Of a DNA stretch of 64,000 bases, positions 1 to 11,639 are shown one piece after another. A model generated the notes under the pieces. That model ran no database searches and was not told where the DNA came from. It saw only the letters and a list, made by a program, of their open reading frames with translations. This DNA comes from Chrysomallon squamiferum (lineage: Eukaryota; Mollusca; Gastropoda; Neomphalida; Peltospiridae), in assembly GCA_012295275.1 (NCBI GenBank), contig CM022671.1:24900822-24964821 (forward strand), written 5' to 3'. Position numbers and translations under genes: made by a program. Position 1 is the stretch's first letter, and the number at the start of each line of letters is the position of its first letter.

Positions 1-576
1 GCGTTGACTTGGTTATGGATTCCTGTCGTGATGTGTTATGTATTTCTAGAAGGAACGTACTATGTGGTGAATGAATATTCTAAAAGAATGGACCCAAATT
101 ACACCTCTAAAAACTGGTGGGTTGGAGCTCTGAATATATCAGCTGTTTCTGGCGTTCCCTTCATTGTGGTTACTGTCTGTGTTGTTAAAATTGTCATACA
201 CCAGAAATCTGCCGTTTTGAACAAACGTACTAACAGTAAAATAACGGAAAGCAAAGTTCGTTTGGTCAAGTTAAACACGATCGTGTTCATATTTCACATT
301 TTGTCTCAAGTTCCACTTCACATCATTTTTTCTCTACACACAGTGAACCGCACATTACTGAACTCAACGATTTTGTTTTATTTCATGTATCCGTTGACGA
401 AACTCTTTTTGTATTTAGCTTTGATGAGACACTTTAGACGAACGGCAATGAAAATATGTGGATGTGACTGTTCCAGCAAAAAGACGTCAGTAAAGTCGGT
501 GGCGATAGCGTTTAGGAGAAACATGGATTATAATATGAGTAATGTTCAACTAAATACTTTGACAGCAGCAGAGTAG
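1..576 (+). CDS. R1, 7TM receptor, group A, 5' end outside window
   Basis: This is the 3' part of a rhodopsin-like seven-transmembrane receptor; the frame is open from base 1 and ends at TAG 574-576. It begins inside TM4 (LTWLWIPVVMCY), then has the family's second extracellular loop (YVFLEGTYY, a glycosylation sequon in DPNYTS, NWWVGAL), TM5 with a proline (GVPFIVVTV), the block ITESKVRLVKLNT before TM6, SQVPLH in TM6 and KLFLYLALMRHFRR at the end of TM7 and helix 8. The tail has a CGCDC cluster that could be palmitoylated. TM1-3 lie upstream of the window. The closest relative here is R6, which shares the NSxxTESK spacing and the Cys-Gly-Cys tail. No stop or frameshift is visible, so the gene is probably functional. 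The ligand is unknown. Membership of the family is certain from the shared blocks; the GPCR assignment is by topology and partial motifs. Confidence 0.9.
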   Translation, partial: ALTWLWIPVVMCYVFLEGTYYVVNEYSKRMDPNYTSKNWWVGALNISAVSGVPFIVVTVCVVKIVIHQKSAVLNKRTNSKITESKVRLVKLNTIVFIFHILSQVPLHIIFSLHTVNRTLLNSTILFYFMYPLTKLFLYLALMRHFRRTAMKICGCDCSSKKTSVKSVAIAFRRNMDYNMSNVQLNTLTAAE

Positions 577-980
577 AAATTCTTCAAAATTTGCAGCTGT
601 TTAAACAAGATTTTAATGGAGGAATTGATATAAGGGATTCTCAAACAGTTAACATACAAAACGATAATAATGCTGTTAACCGAACTATGAGCTTGACCGT
701 TGAAAACAAATCTTTGGAAATTACTGAGTTCATCATCAAAGAAAATAAATTTCTTGAATGGATGAATACTTGATGTCAAAGACACTCTAGCAGTCTGTGA
801 AATGATTGTACCAATTTAGTAATGTAATTTTATGCTTCATAATTTCTGAATTCCCTGAATACGTAATTGTTCCTAGTTTTCGTTGTTTCTCTTTACTTGT
901 TATCAGTAGTACTTAGTAGTTTTTCACAAATACAGTTATGTCCACGGCTTTTTGTTTTTCTTAAATGTTACTTAACTAGC

Positions 981-986
981 AATAAA
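981..986 (+). terminator. Candidate poly(A) signal of R1
   Basis: This is the first AATAAA downstream of the R1 stop codon, about 405 bases after it. In DNA this AT-rich the hexamer is common by chance, so it is only a candidate. Confidence 0.3.
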
Positions 987-2833
987 CTGGTTAACATCAC
1001 CTTAATTTTTAACATTTTGTTTATTTTAATGATAATGATAATTATTTGTTTTAAATTTCTTACTTTTTTTTATTTATGTCAGAAATATTTATAATCAGTT
1101 ATTTTAAATATTTAACACTTTTACAAAAAACATGTTTGTCACTATATGTTTAAAATGTCTAACTCTTGTTTCAGAGATATTTATAGCTATTTATTTAATA
1201 TGTTTAACACTTGTGGTTTTTTTTTTTAAAGAGCCTTCTATTCGCATGACAGAAATGCGGAAAATCTAGAAAATCGGTTACTTTTGTATTACACGTGCTT
1301 TGTTTTAGCTTCCGTGACGCCAGATCAAACTAAAAGTGTCACCGTGTATATGTTATCTTATCACAATAAGTTATTATTCATTCTCGTTTTTATTTATTAT
1401 CATTTCTAAAAAAAAAAAAAAAACTAGCAGAACCAACTTGCTTATGAAAAGTGTATTATATACTGGTATTTTATGAATTACAGATTATTTGATAAATATC
1501 GAACAGACTCGGCTTTAAAACTGTGTTAATCTTTATCTGTTAAATTTTGTATTTTTCGTTTATGTTATGTTTTAAGTAAAGATTTAGCATCTGTGCAGAA
1601 ATTCGACAAAACGAGAAATTCGTGCCATCTCAAGTCCCGAGTTTGCCGAGAGATTGTCCGGTGCCTCTGTAACTATTTGTTTCAATTTTTTAACTTTCTG
1701 TTTTACAACAGCTCAGCAAATTTTATTAGTTGATGTCGTTTAGCATGATAATGATAAGCTTCGGCTGTTCTTTCTGATTAACAGCAAATAATCTTTTATA
1801 GACAGGAAATCAGACACTACGGGGTTTTAAATTGAATTTAAACAGCTGTCCATAATTTTTGTCACTGAAAATAACAGTGCTTTACTCAACGATGTTAATA
1901 CAAAAATGAATGCGGATATGTCCAGTATATGCGTCTGTTCACTGTGAATAATATTTGTGAATAAAAACGTATAAAATATTATTATTTTTCCAGCTGTCTG
2001 TGACAGTTAAAGATTAACAAAGGGAATAACAGCGGTTCATTTGTCACCATACGATTTACAGTCGAAATAAAAACGCATAATGTTTTGTGAAACGGCCAGC
2101 ATTTTTTTTGAAAATAAATTAGAAAAACAAAATGGACGGGGTGCTATTTTGAGCATCCGGCGAAGACGACTACCAAACTTTAACTGGCTTTCTGTACAAA
2201 TTTTGTTTTTACTTTTTGAATCTGACATTAATGAATTTTGTACTTGTACCCCATATACACTTGAAAATCTCAACTTTAGAGAAAATGCGATAACTTTACA
2301 ATTACCCCCAAAATGATGATGCACAGATATGTTTAAACTGTGTTCTTTTGTTTCTGTATTTTACTATTAACAGACACAACAAAAAAAAAAAAAAAAAAGA
2401 CCACAAAAAAATATAATAATAACAAAAAAAACCAGAACAACAAACAAAAAACCCAGAACAACAAACAAACAAAACCAACACAACACAACAGAATCAAAAC
2501 CAAAGCAAAAAAATTTGAAAGTCTTTAGAATATATTTAGCCTATTTCTTCTTATCATCAAAGATACATTTTAAAGATAAGAACCGTAAAATTAACTTTTT
2601 AAAAGTCTGTAATATTAAAAGCCATTAAACGGTAAAACTGAGAAAGACGAAATTTTGCTACTGACAGAGGTCTTGATTCTAGACATAGAAAATATTTTGA
2701 CTTTCCTACGATAACCCAGACAGAATCGTCGATGATTAAAACAGGCATATCATTCACAAACGAGGACTGAAGATTAAACGGACTGCAAAATAAATATAAA
2801 AATAAGTTATAGGTAAAAAAATAAATTACACAA

Positions 2834-2860
2834 TAATAAATAAATAAATAAATGAATGAA

Positions 2861-2915
<55 letters not shown>

Positions 2916-2938
2916 AATACAAATATATAAATAAATAA
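2834..2938. repeat. (AAAT)n microsatellite
   Basis: An AAAT/TAAA tetranucleotide array with a few AATG variants. The apparent Ile/Tyr/Leu/Phe-rich reading frame over it on the minus strand is a by-product of the repeat. Confidence 0.95.
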
Positions 2939-2969
2939 ACAAATAATGAAAAAAAAAAAAAAATGAAGA

Positions 2970-3385
2970 TATTCAAACCAAAGGCGACAACAAAAAGCGA
3001 AAAGGAAAATAAAAAAATATCAATCAATAAAAGATTTTTTTTTTGTTATATTAATATTAATTTCGATTATTAATTTCAAAAACGAAAAAGCTGCAGTTTT
3101 CTTTCATCTTTCGGTCCTCAAAAGATTTTAATATGTTCTTAATATTAATACTTAAAAAAATTAATTTTCTATGTAGGTTTTTTTTTTATTCAATCCTGGC
3201 GATTGATTTGGTAAATACCTTTACATTTATTACAAATGTAATATTTTGCAGTAATAATTACAATTTTAATTCAGTAAGCTTTATTGTGTTTTGAAGCTGT
3301 GACTGCAGTGTGTTTCAAATTTCTGAAGTTTAATAATGTTGCTTTCTTTCTTTCGAGGAACTGTTGCGTCAGAAAGGAAAACAAA
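2970..3385 (+). repeat. Receptor-flank duplicon, copy 1 (partial)
   Basis: This segment matches 18810-19090 in the same orientation and 22541-22810 in reverse. Shared landmarks in order are ATCAATCAATAAA, TTTTCTTTCATC, AAAGATTTTAATATGTTCTT, ATGTAGGTTTT, GATTGATTTGGTAAA, CAGTGTGTTTCA or CAATGTGTTTCA, and TTCGAGGAA. Here it lies about 2.4 kb downstream of R1, roughly where the matching segment lies relative to R3. It is a local duplication of flank DNA or a dispersed repeat; no coding potential is visible. Confidence 0.75.
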
Positions 3386-3648
3386 AAATAAAGAAATACT
3401 GATGTCCGTATTCATTATAATTGTTAAGAATTAAAAAAAAGAAGAAATCAATAATTATAAAATTTAAACAAAGGAACACTGACATCCACAGTAAAAGAAA
3501 GAAACTGAAATTAATTTGTTGTTCTTGTTATTATTATTACTGTTATTATTAAAAGTTTCTTTTCCTATTAAAAAATGACAATAAAATAGAAAACAAAAGA
3601 AAGAAACTGATTATAATGAAATAAGAATATTCCCTTTAGAAACTGTAC

Positions 3649-3808
<160 letters not shown>

Positions 3809-4998
3809 ACAAAAGGGATATGTATATATGTGTATGTTCCGGCAGGTGCATGTGTGTTCATGAACCTGTCGGATATTCAAATTATTATAATTATTTTAAA
3901 TACTGATTATTATTTTCAATCAGATTCAATTTTGAAAGTAAAACTTTCACAAAACACGATGAATGAAATTAAAATAATGAAATGGACACACGCATATCTT
4001 TTAAAAAAATTTATAATCTTCAGCGGTATTAATAACTTATTTATTTGTTTATCTCGCAGTCAGTTGAAACACGTTTCAGCAGTTTCAACGAACAAGAATG
4101 ATTACGATTCCACTTCTAAATCAAATGTCTGAATTTAAAACATGTTGAGAGAGATCTCTAGCTTAGAAATGTTATTTAATTATTTTGGTCAAACTTTCGT
4201 GTCTCCTAATAAAGTAGTGCAAACATATGATACTGTTAGGAAAGATCTGAACTCCGCTATTTTATCCTTTCACAATGTCGTCATCTCGTACTAGGCGAGC
4301 TAAGATATATATATATATAGATATATATACTATTTTGCTAAGAACAGCAGCAGAAACTTCAGAGAAAATGTTTCGCTCTATATTGATTATATTATGAGCA
4401 AAAAAATAAAAAATAAAAATAGAGTGCGCTCGAACCTTTTTAAACTGCACTTAAGTTTAATATTGGACGAAAAAGAACAAATAAAACAATAGTTGAAATT
4501 TTGTAGTTATATTTAAATTATCTTTTTTATCATCAAAATTATACTTCAATGAAATACAAACAAATATAAGAAAAATGAAATAACAACACGTAAAGCTAAT
4601 ACCCTATTGACGACCAATATGGCTTATATTTCCCCATACTTATGACGGTTACAAAAAGAAACAAAAGAAAAAAATTAAGAAAATTAGATAAACGCGTGAT
4701 TCATTTCCTTTACTGTATGTGTTGTGTAGCATAATCAGAAACCGCTGTGTACTATTTCAAAAACAAACAGTCTTCAGTAAATTCCAAGTAAAATCCATTC
4801 CGGACTAAACTAACAAATCATTATATTAAACAGTTTTTTTTTTTCTGTACGGTATGTTAAGAAAAATGAATATACATTGCAAACAACGCAGTCTGTTCAT
4901 AATCATTTTTCATCCATGTGGCTTTGAACACAGTATGTTTTGTTTTTCGTTTCTTTCTTTGTTGTCTTTCGATCTCATTATTATTATCATTTTTCATT

Positions 4999-5037
<39 letters not shown>

Positions 5038-5109
5038 TTCGTTTTAACTTTGAAAAAAGATAATTTTATAGTCACAAGTAAATATTACAATGGAGCTGTA
5101 TTGAATGAA

Positions 5110-5156
<47 letters not shown>

Positions 5157-5530
5157 ACCGAACTTGTAGTGGAATATAAGCTGGAATTAATTAATCCATA
5201 TCATCCATATCATCCAACATAAAACACTAAACATCTTACTCTATTGCAAGAACCGTAAATATGGACGACATCTGTCGTTGTAATAATATTATTATCAACA
5301 TTATAACACAAACTCTATCTCGAGTTAACTCCCCGTATACAGTCTATTGCTAGTTTTATTTTTTCATTTAAAAATTAACATTTAAAACAATTTACGATGG
5401 AAATAACATCACATATGTTCAGTGTTGCACATTTTCAGATGGTCCAAGTAATGGCGCGCAAGATAACAGGATTTGTTTCCATTCAGAAAAACAATAAATT
5501 GTTAGAAAATATGTATGTAATTTTTTAAAG
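3809..5530. other. Gene-free, AT-rich
   Basis: No gene supported. The stretch holds paired TTTA and AAAT arrays (4997-5157) and, at 5242-5258, the 17-mer ATTGCAAGAACCGTAAA, whose first 16 bases recur at 20392 at the outer end of an inverted repeat. Confidence 0.5.
4997..5157. repeat. Inverted pair of tetranucleotide arrays
   Basis: (TTTA)n at about 4997-5039 is followed, after about 65 bases, by (AAAT)n at about 5104-5157. The two arrays are reverse complements, so the segment could fold into a hairpin with arms of about 40 bp. Confidence 0.9.
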
Positions 5531-5879
5531 ATTTTAAATATTCTCTGTTTATACTTAGGTCTGATTAGACTCTGCACGTAGAAAATATTCAGGAACGGAC
5601 AGGCACAGGAGGACAAAATCAAAAACAGGACGTCAAGTCCCCGCCGGATTCCGGTGATGAGACTCGAACGTACGGCACCCGTACTCTAAAGAAGGAAGAA
5701 GTGACGGTCCGGCCAAGAAGACAAGCCTAAGAAAGTCTGCTCAAAAACCGATGGTAATCATGGCTTCCCCCGAAACACGCTGTTCTTTTTGTCTTTCGTA
5801 TTTTTTGCGGGTGTCTATTTTGGGGATATGTATTTTCGGATTTTGAATATTCTCTGTCATATATGACTAGACTCTGCAC
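5531..5879 (-). mobile_element. Possible tRNA-derived SINE with flanking direct repeats
   Basis: On the minus strand, a Pol III B-box-like CGTTCGAGTC (plus strand 5661-5670) lies in a tRNA-sized segment (about 5643-5715) whose ends pair as a six-base acceptor-like stem, GCCGGA with TCCGGC. The D and anticodon arms are not convincing, so it is not a functional tRNA. The segment is clearly more GC-rich than its surroundings. It is bracketed by diverged direct repeats of about 45 bp (5531-5577 and 5840-5879, sharing AATATTCTCTGT and AGACTCTGCAC), far too long for a normal SINE target duplication. tRNA-derived SINEs are known in octopus and squid genomes; this assignment is tentative. Confidence 0.35.
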
Positions 5880-8256
5880 ATATCAGTCTTCCTAGGTATG
5901 TATGTATGTATGTATCAATCTATGTATGTATGGATGTATGTACGTACGTATCTAAGATAAATAAAGGAAAAGAATAACACGAAATCAGGTCAGATGAAAT
6001 ACACTTTAAATATTTTCCATTGCTAAAGATGAAATAGAACCATGGTTAGAAATCTAAAGAATCAACGCAGAAGAGCAAATCAAATTTCAGAATAAATATT
6101 CCGAGGCAAGGGATTTTATTTAATCTTGTAGGAAAAGAGAAAAAAAAACAAAAATTTAAATCAGAACCATTACTCACCCGAAAGATGAGGAAGGTGATTT
6201 TGAAGTCAAGTGTAATATCCCGTTGCTTTACAGAATTCTGAACAGAGGAGATATGTTCTGTCGAGGAATTGGAAATTCTGGAGATAATATCTCATTCAGT
6301 GAACATAAATACCATAAAGATGTGTAAGGAAATAATACAATTTGGTATCACCGTAAATGGATATATCTAAGGTAGCTATACTGGGAATTAGCATAGTCGC
6401 TTGTCTGTGGATTTCAGATGGTATTGTTTACTAGAATAATAAACAACGCTGTAAATAGATTTTTTCAGTTGTACTTGTTTTACTGCAGAGATTGTGGCAA
6501 ACGGAACCCCAGCGGATGTCTCACCAAGGTGACCAATAAAGAATCATTGCAAAACTGTTTACCAAGAAAACACTGATGGACGAAACCACTCACACACATT
6601 ATTGTAATCAGCCTCTAAACTGATTCTAACAAAACGAACATTTAGAAATTTTCAGTACTGCAAATCATCCCGTTTTTCAAATGCGCTCAACATTTAGTGA
6701 CACGGTAAAGTACAAAATGAATAAAAACATTTTACTATGTATATGGTGTCACCATTGTTGCTGCTGCTACTATTGCTCTTGTTACTACTACTACTACTAC
6801 TACTACTACTTTATTAGTACTGCTTGTACAACTGTAACAAATACTACTACAAACTGTACTACTACTCCATCGTGAAAAACTATAACATTACGTTATTAAT
6901 AACTATACTAAGTAAATTAAGCCCTTAACAACAACAACAACAATAATAATAATTTTATTATTACTACTACTACCACTACGACATAAAATATTGATATGAG
7001 GAAGATATTACGAATTTAAAAAAATATATAAATGGATTTTATCATCCTTGTAATATTCATGAAAAGAGAAAAGCATTATTTGTAATTTAATTTCCTTTAT
7101 ATATTTAAAACCGTAGATAGATGATCTATAAACCTTGTAATATGTTTTTATATATACATTAATGTTGAAAGAGTAGTATATACTTTTTCTACTTTAGTTT
7201 CTTCTTGCAGGATATTTTTAATAGTTCTTTCAAATCCTTTTATACATTACAATTCAGTTATAATTTATAATTTCAATTACACAAACGATTCAGTTAAAAT
7301 ATTTTTTCCATACTTAAATTCTGTTTTTTTTTTTTTTTATATGTTATCAGAATTTTTTTTTTTTCAAATTATAAAGAATTAAATAAATGTATTTGTACTT
7401 CATTATTTCGTCTTAATATTTTTTTCAAAGATAATGACTATTTTATTAACAAAAGAAATAATGTGACTGGTTTCTAACAATAACGTTAATTACAAGATAG
7501 GATGAAACTAACTACATACAAACACAGATACATAAATAACGCAGAGAAATACGGAGATTTTAAGACAGGCTGTGTAAAACCTATAAACCAGCAGTTGAAA
7601 CGTAGATTATGATTCTTTTCAGAGAAAAATATAAAATAACAAGAACATAAAATATCATTGCTTATCTAAAAAAAAAAAAAAAAAATAAAAATAAAATGGA
7701 TCGCAAAACTAATTGCTAATATTTTCTACTAGTACTGTTTACTTGATGAAACGAGAATCTTTCATAACATCACTTTTATGAAGTACAGCTATAAATATAT
7801 CATACTTAAATTAATACATATTCGTTGATAAAATCTTTGTATTAATTTTTAAAATATTTAAAGTTGATCCATATCTTAATATAATAAATCTGTCATGTGG
7901 TCTCTAGTTATGGCTCAAAACACAGCCAATAACCGAATCACTGAACTCTTTCTATATTTACTGCAAAGCTCCAACCATTAAACTTCCACAACCCATAAAA
8001 AAATAACGTAAGTTAATAAAAATTAATTAATATGGAATATTTTTATAATAACTTATTTCTGTTTTCCATTAACATAATAATAAGAAGAAACATTATAAGT
8101 AAAAAATGTCTTCTAATTTTTATATATATATATATTTCAAGGTTTCATAAAGATAATCGCAAATACATTAAGATAATGAAAAATGCAACCCCATTAGCAT
8201 CAACTAAATAAAACAACAACACACACACACATATGTTTACTTGTATGGTATTAAAC
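5880..8256. other. Gene-free, upstream region of R2
   Basis: No gene supported. It contains a short TATG array (about 5898-5945), a TAC array (6786-6812) and many A/T runs. About 7500-7915 is a diverged duplicate of 11640-12040 (see separate entry). Confidence 0.5.
7500..7915 (+). repeat. Upstream duplicon of group B receptors, copy 1
   Basis: Matches about 11640-12040 in the same orientation. Shared landmarks are GAAACGTAGATTA, AAATAACAAGA, CTTTGTATT, AAATATTT and AATCTGTCATGTGGT / AATGTGTCATCCAGT. The copies lie upstream of R2 and R3, which suggests that receptor and upstream flank were duplicated together. Confidence 0.65.
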
Positions 8257-8370
8257 TGACATTCGCCGCAAATGAATGACATTATCTTAAGTCTGGGAAA
8301 GAGGAAGTCCGTGAATTTGTTATCAGCATTTGTTTGATGAAAATATATTGTGTATCTTCCCTACATAAAG
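8257..8370 (+). promoter_or_regulatory. R2 putative core promoter block, TATA-like TACATAAAG
   Basis: This block is conserved upstream of R2, R3 and R5. It contains CTGACATTCG, TTAAGTCTG, GTGAATTTGTTATC and GATGAAAATATATTGTGTA, and ends in TACATAAAG at 8362-8370, about 210 bases before the R2 ATG. R3 and R5 have TATATAAAG at the corresponding place, so this is probably the TATA box with one substitution. The role is inferred from conservation and position only. Confidence 0.55.
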
Positions 8371-8580
8371 TCAAATGAAAACAGTCAGAAGCACACAAAG
8401 AAGAAAAAGAATAAATTTATCTCAGTGAGAAAGCAATTTACTATTATTTTTTCTTTTGAAGAGTAAGAAATTGTGGAAAGCTATTTTTTACCTTGACTTA
8501 AATAACGTTTACTGTGTTTCACTGAAGACGCTGTACAGAGATTTTGTTGTACAGGTAATTTAACTTTAACCAGAGTCGTC

Positions 8581-9514
8581 ATGAATCACAACATAACCAA
8601 CATATCTACTGCCTTTTCTGAATATATTTCATTGGTGGCTGGTTCACTTGCAACGTGGGGATTTTCAAACAATTTGTTCATATTGCTGATACTTTTCAAA
8701 TCCAGGATGTGCTATGACGTTATTGGAAGATTCATGACGAACGAAGTTTTGGCTGACATAGGCATAAACATAACAATCGCGTCATTTCTCGCCTTTGGTC
8801 GATTTAACTCGAAAATGCGGATTATATTAGCTTTTAGTAACGCTTTCTCAATCACCAAGTGTTTTTCGCTAATGGGATTAAGCATTGTGTTGTGCATAGC
8901 CATCTGCGATCCTTTCAAATACCAGATTCATATTTCAGTCAAACGAGTGATGATCTACTTGGCAGGGATCTGGATATGGGTTCCCATATCTCTGACTTAC
9001 ATTCTTTTGGAAGGTACATTTTTTTGCAGTGAATGAACAATCCGGGAAAATGGAAACGAACTATAACTCTAGTAACTGGTGGGTTGGAGCAATTAACGTA
9101 TGCGGTTTAGTTGTTTTTCCTTTAATAGTTTTAACAGTTTGCGTGATAAAAATAATTCTACACCAGAAATCTGCCATTTTGACCAACTGTTATAACAACA
9201 GTGCAACAGAAAGTAAAATTCGTGTCGCTAAATTAAAAATTATAATTTTTGTAATGCATATCATGTCTCTGTTACCTTTTCACATTGTCCGTGCTTTGCA
9301 TATCAGAAATATGGTAATAAGTATTTTTATAATTTTGCTTTCTTTGATTTACCCTGTGATGAACGTATTTATTTACTTAACTCTGATGCGAAATTTCAGA
9401 AACACTGCAAAGAAACTTTGCTGTGGATTTCGTGAAATTGCCAAAACAAGCGACAATAAAAAGAATGAAGATACAAAAATTAGCAGAGTGAAGCTGCAAA
9501 CTCTTTGCAGCTGA
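8581..9514 (+). pseudogene. R2, 7TM receptor, group B, one-base frameshift
   Basis: A near-complete receptor of about 310 codons whose frame is broken once. The first part (8581-9036) encodes an N-terminus with two sequons (NITNIS), TM1 with WGFSNNLFILLILF, TM2 with NEVLADIG, TM3 with KCFSLMGLSIVLCIAICDPF, and TM4. In the second extracellular loop, after LLEGTF, a run of seven T (9019-9025) has one base more than in R5, and translation ends at TGA 9035-9037. The remaining frame resumes with VNEQSGKME and runs through NYNSSNWWVGAIN, TM5, ATESKIRVAKL, TM6, NVFIYLTLMRNFRNTAKK and a Cys-rich tail to TGA 9512-9514. A homopolymer length change could be a real mutation or an assembly error. With TM5-7 lost, the protein as written could not be a receptor. 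Confidence 0.85.
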
Positions 9515-9748
9515 GTGTTAGGAAAGCCATCATTGTGAATAGCAATAGTGATATGAATATTTATTTATTTATTATTATTATTATTATTTTAGTCTTTTTA
9601 AATTTATTATTATTTATATATATATATATTTTGCAAAACACGTTAAAGAGGATGTAGAAGATAAAACTAATTTTAGTGCAAGTGGTTTTGCTCAAGAGAA
9701 AGACAGTTCAAGTGAAAAGTGGAATGGTGCATAATCCAGGATGTTATG
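9515..9748. repeat. 3' flank of R2 with short TTTA, ATT and TA arrays
   Basis: No gene. The bases just after the stop (GAGTGTTAGGAAAGCCATCATTG) still resemble the R3 and R4 3' ends, so homology runs past the stop codon. Arrays lie at about 9560-9635. Confidence 0.6.
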
Positions 9749-9816
9749 ATGGTTTATTCCCGAATCTGGCAGTGAGATTATAACACATCTTAAATGGACA
9801 CGCCATTTGTTCTATT
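9749..9816 (-). repeat. Dispersed conserved 66-bp segment, copy 1
   Basis: This segment matches 13716-13781 closely (about six differences by eye); the shared core includes GGTTTATTCCCGAATCTGGC and ATTATAACACAT. Read on the minus strand both copies keep the same frame with the peptide MCYNLTARFGNKP, which hints at a fragment of an old coding repeat. I do not recognise the family. Confidence 0.6.
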
Positions 9817-9984
9817 CCGTTATGATATGAATTCTGCAAATACTATTTTCCATCGCAGGTTGAATGTCTGGTCTTGAAATCGTCATACTGTAACAACATA
9901 ATTACTAATAAGTATGATAACATTATGGTTTATATTATCGTTCATTGGGGTGCCAGGTATAATGTATATACATTCGTTGATTTT

Positions 9985-9986
9985 TA

Positions 9987-10059
<73 letters not shown>

Positions 10060-10071
10060 TACTATTATTAC
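9985..10071. repeat. (TTA)n microsatellite
   Basis: About 29 TTA/ATT triplets, ending in a few ACT variants. The poly-Tyr, poly-Ile and poly-Asn frames here are artefacts. Confidence 0.98.
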
Positions 10072-11639
10072 TGTAAGTAATTGTTTGATGTATGTAATAA
10101 CAGTTTCGTAACAACCAACTTCGTATGTGAAATGCTACGTCTATCATCAAGAAAACCACCAGAATAAAAAATGTATTACGTTTTGAACAGCGTGCTTTTC
10201 ATTTAATTATTCTCTACGAGTGTAACTAAGATGTTTATGAAACAGCAAGATTGTAACTAAGATCTTGATCTAATGGCAAGAGTGTATAACGATGCCGATA
10301 AAACATCCTGATATAACAACGCAACATAATAGATAGACAGACAAACAAACAGATAGTTGGATGAATAGATAGATGGATTGATAAGTATGCGGACACACAC
10401 ACACACACACACACAGATATATATATTGAACGGTAGAAAAAGTATCTATAGGCTGAGTAAGCAGTAATGCGAGCTGGTTCTGAATACACCTTTGAGTGTA
10501 ATAAATTAGAATGTGCATTTAAAGATGCTAAAAATTTTTACTATGAAATCAGCTAAGTGTAATTTTTGTTCATTACACCCTGTTATACATTATCCGAAAT
10601 ACCTTTATATTTCAGTTATAATTTTACAGATTACTAAATTATTATCTTTTTTCCCCATTGCTAATATTTATTGATTTTATATATATATAATATAAAGAAA
10701 ATAACAAAACAAAACAAAAATTCAAAAAAATTCGAGGCACTGATTTCAAAGTCCTGACCAGCTATTATTAATTTGTTATGAACAAAACTGTATCTGATCC
10801 TGATGTCTAATTCGAATTCCTTGTAGAACAAAAGAACAATCTATACAGTCGTTAGCACTGTCAACAACAGCTCGCAGTTTTGCAACTGCGATCTCTTCTT
10901 AAACAATGATGGCAGTTTGCACGTAATTAGGCTTCCGCATGAGATGAAATGATTGACCTTCTGTGAAGGCTTAATAAAGAATGATGATATGATTCTTGAT
11001 GTTGCTATAACAAGAAAATTATTAGTGTCTATTGATACGTATGTGAATTCACTGATTTATATTTGACGTTTTGCGTTGTCTAATGGAATTCGTTATAGTG
11101 GCAGAGTGACTCAAGAAAAACGACAAAATATCGAACTTTCAGTGCAGTCTAACGTGAAATTAATAGAAAAGTAGTTTTCATGAAATCCACTGTGCTGACA
11201 GAAACATTTAGCTATGCTATATAAAATGTGGTGACCACTACCGGCAATTGTACGAAAACAAAAAATTTGGCAGAGACAGGCAAATTAAAAAATCTGAATG
11301 GATTGTCGATACACACAAACTTTCATACACTGACGTGTTAAGACACGGATCATTTTCAAGACACTTCAGAGTTTCAATGACTGCATCATAACATGTTCCT
11401 GTAAAGGCGTTGTGATGGAAGTGTAAGCATATTCATACGCACATGCATGTTTGCATACATAAATAAATATATATATATAGATACATACATACATACATAT
11501 ATATACACACACACGTATGTACATACGTACATACATACATACACACATTCGTACACACTTACATTCTTGGACAAAGTAATACAAATGCATATTGCAGAAT
11601 GAATTAGTCAAGACAAGAAATATTACAGTGGAACATTAA
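10072..11639. other. Gene-free, AT-rich with CA and TACA arrays
   Basis: No gene supported. It contains a (CA)n tract at about 10393-10415, TATA and TACA/ATAC arrays at about 11460-11550, and a small inverted pair at about 10870-10890 (CGCAGTTTTGCAACTGCG). Apparent Cys/Val-rich frames come from the CA/TG tracts. Confidence 0.5.

Larger units (their letters stand above)
577..2969. other. Gene-free 3' flank of R1
   Basis: I see no convincing gene. Short open frames on both strands near 2.0-2.3 kb overlap each other and resemble nothing. Positions 1079-1120 and 1172-1216 look like a diverged tandem duplication (TCAGAAATATTTATA against TCAGAGATATTTATA, each followed by a TTTAACACTT sequence). 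The rest is AT-rich with A and T runs, an A-rich stretch at 2380-2515 and an AAAT array at 2834-2915. Confidence 0.5.

Noticed and set aside
2037-2324. Two long open frames on opposite strands of the same DNA
   Set aside because: Mutually antisense, no recognised motif, no supporting context.
5640-5720. Functional tRNA gene on the minus strand
   Set aside because: Only a B-box-like sequence and an acceptor-like stem are visible; the D and anticodon arms do not fold convincingly.
9011-9040. A short intron or programmed frameshift in R2 explaining the break
   Set aside because: The difference from R5 is a single base in a T run, with no splice sites and no known slippery-site context.
9874-10159. 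Poly-Tyr, poly-Ile and poly-Asn frames
   Set aside because: These are the three frames of one TTA array.
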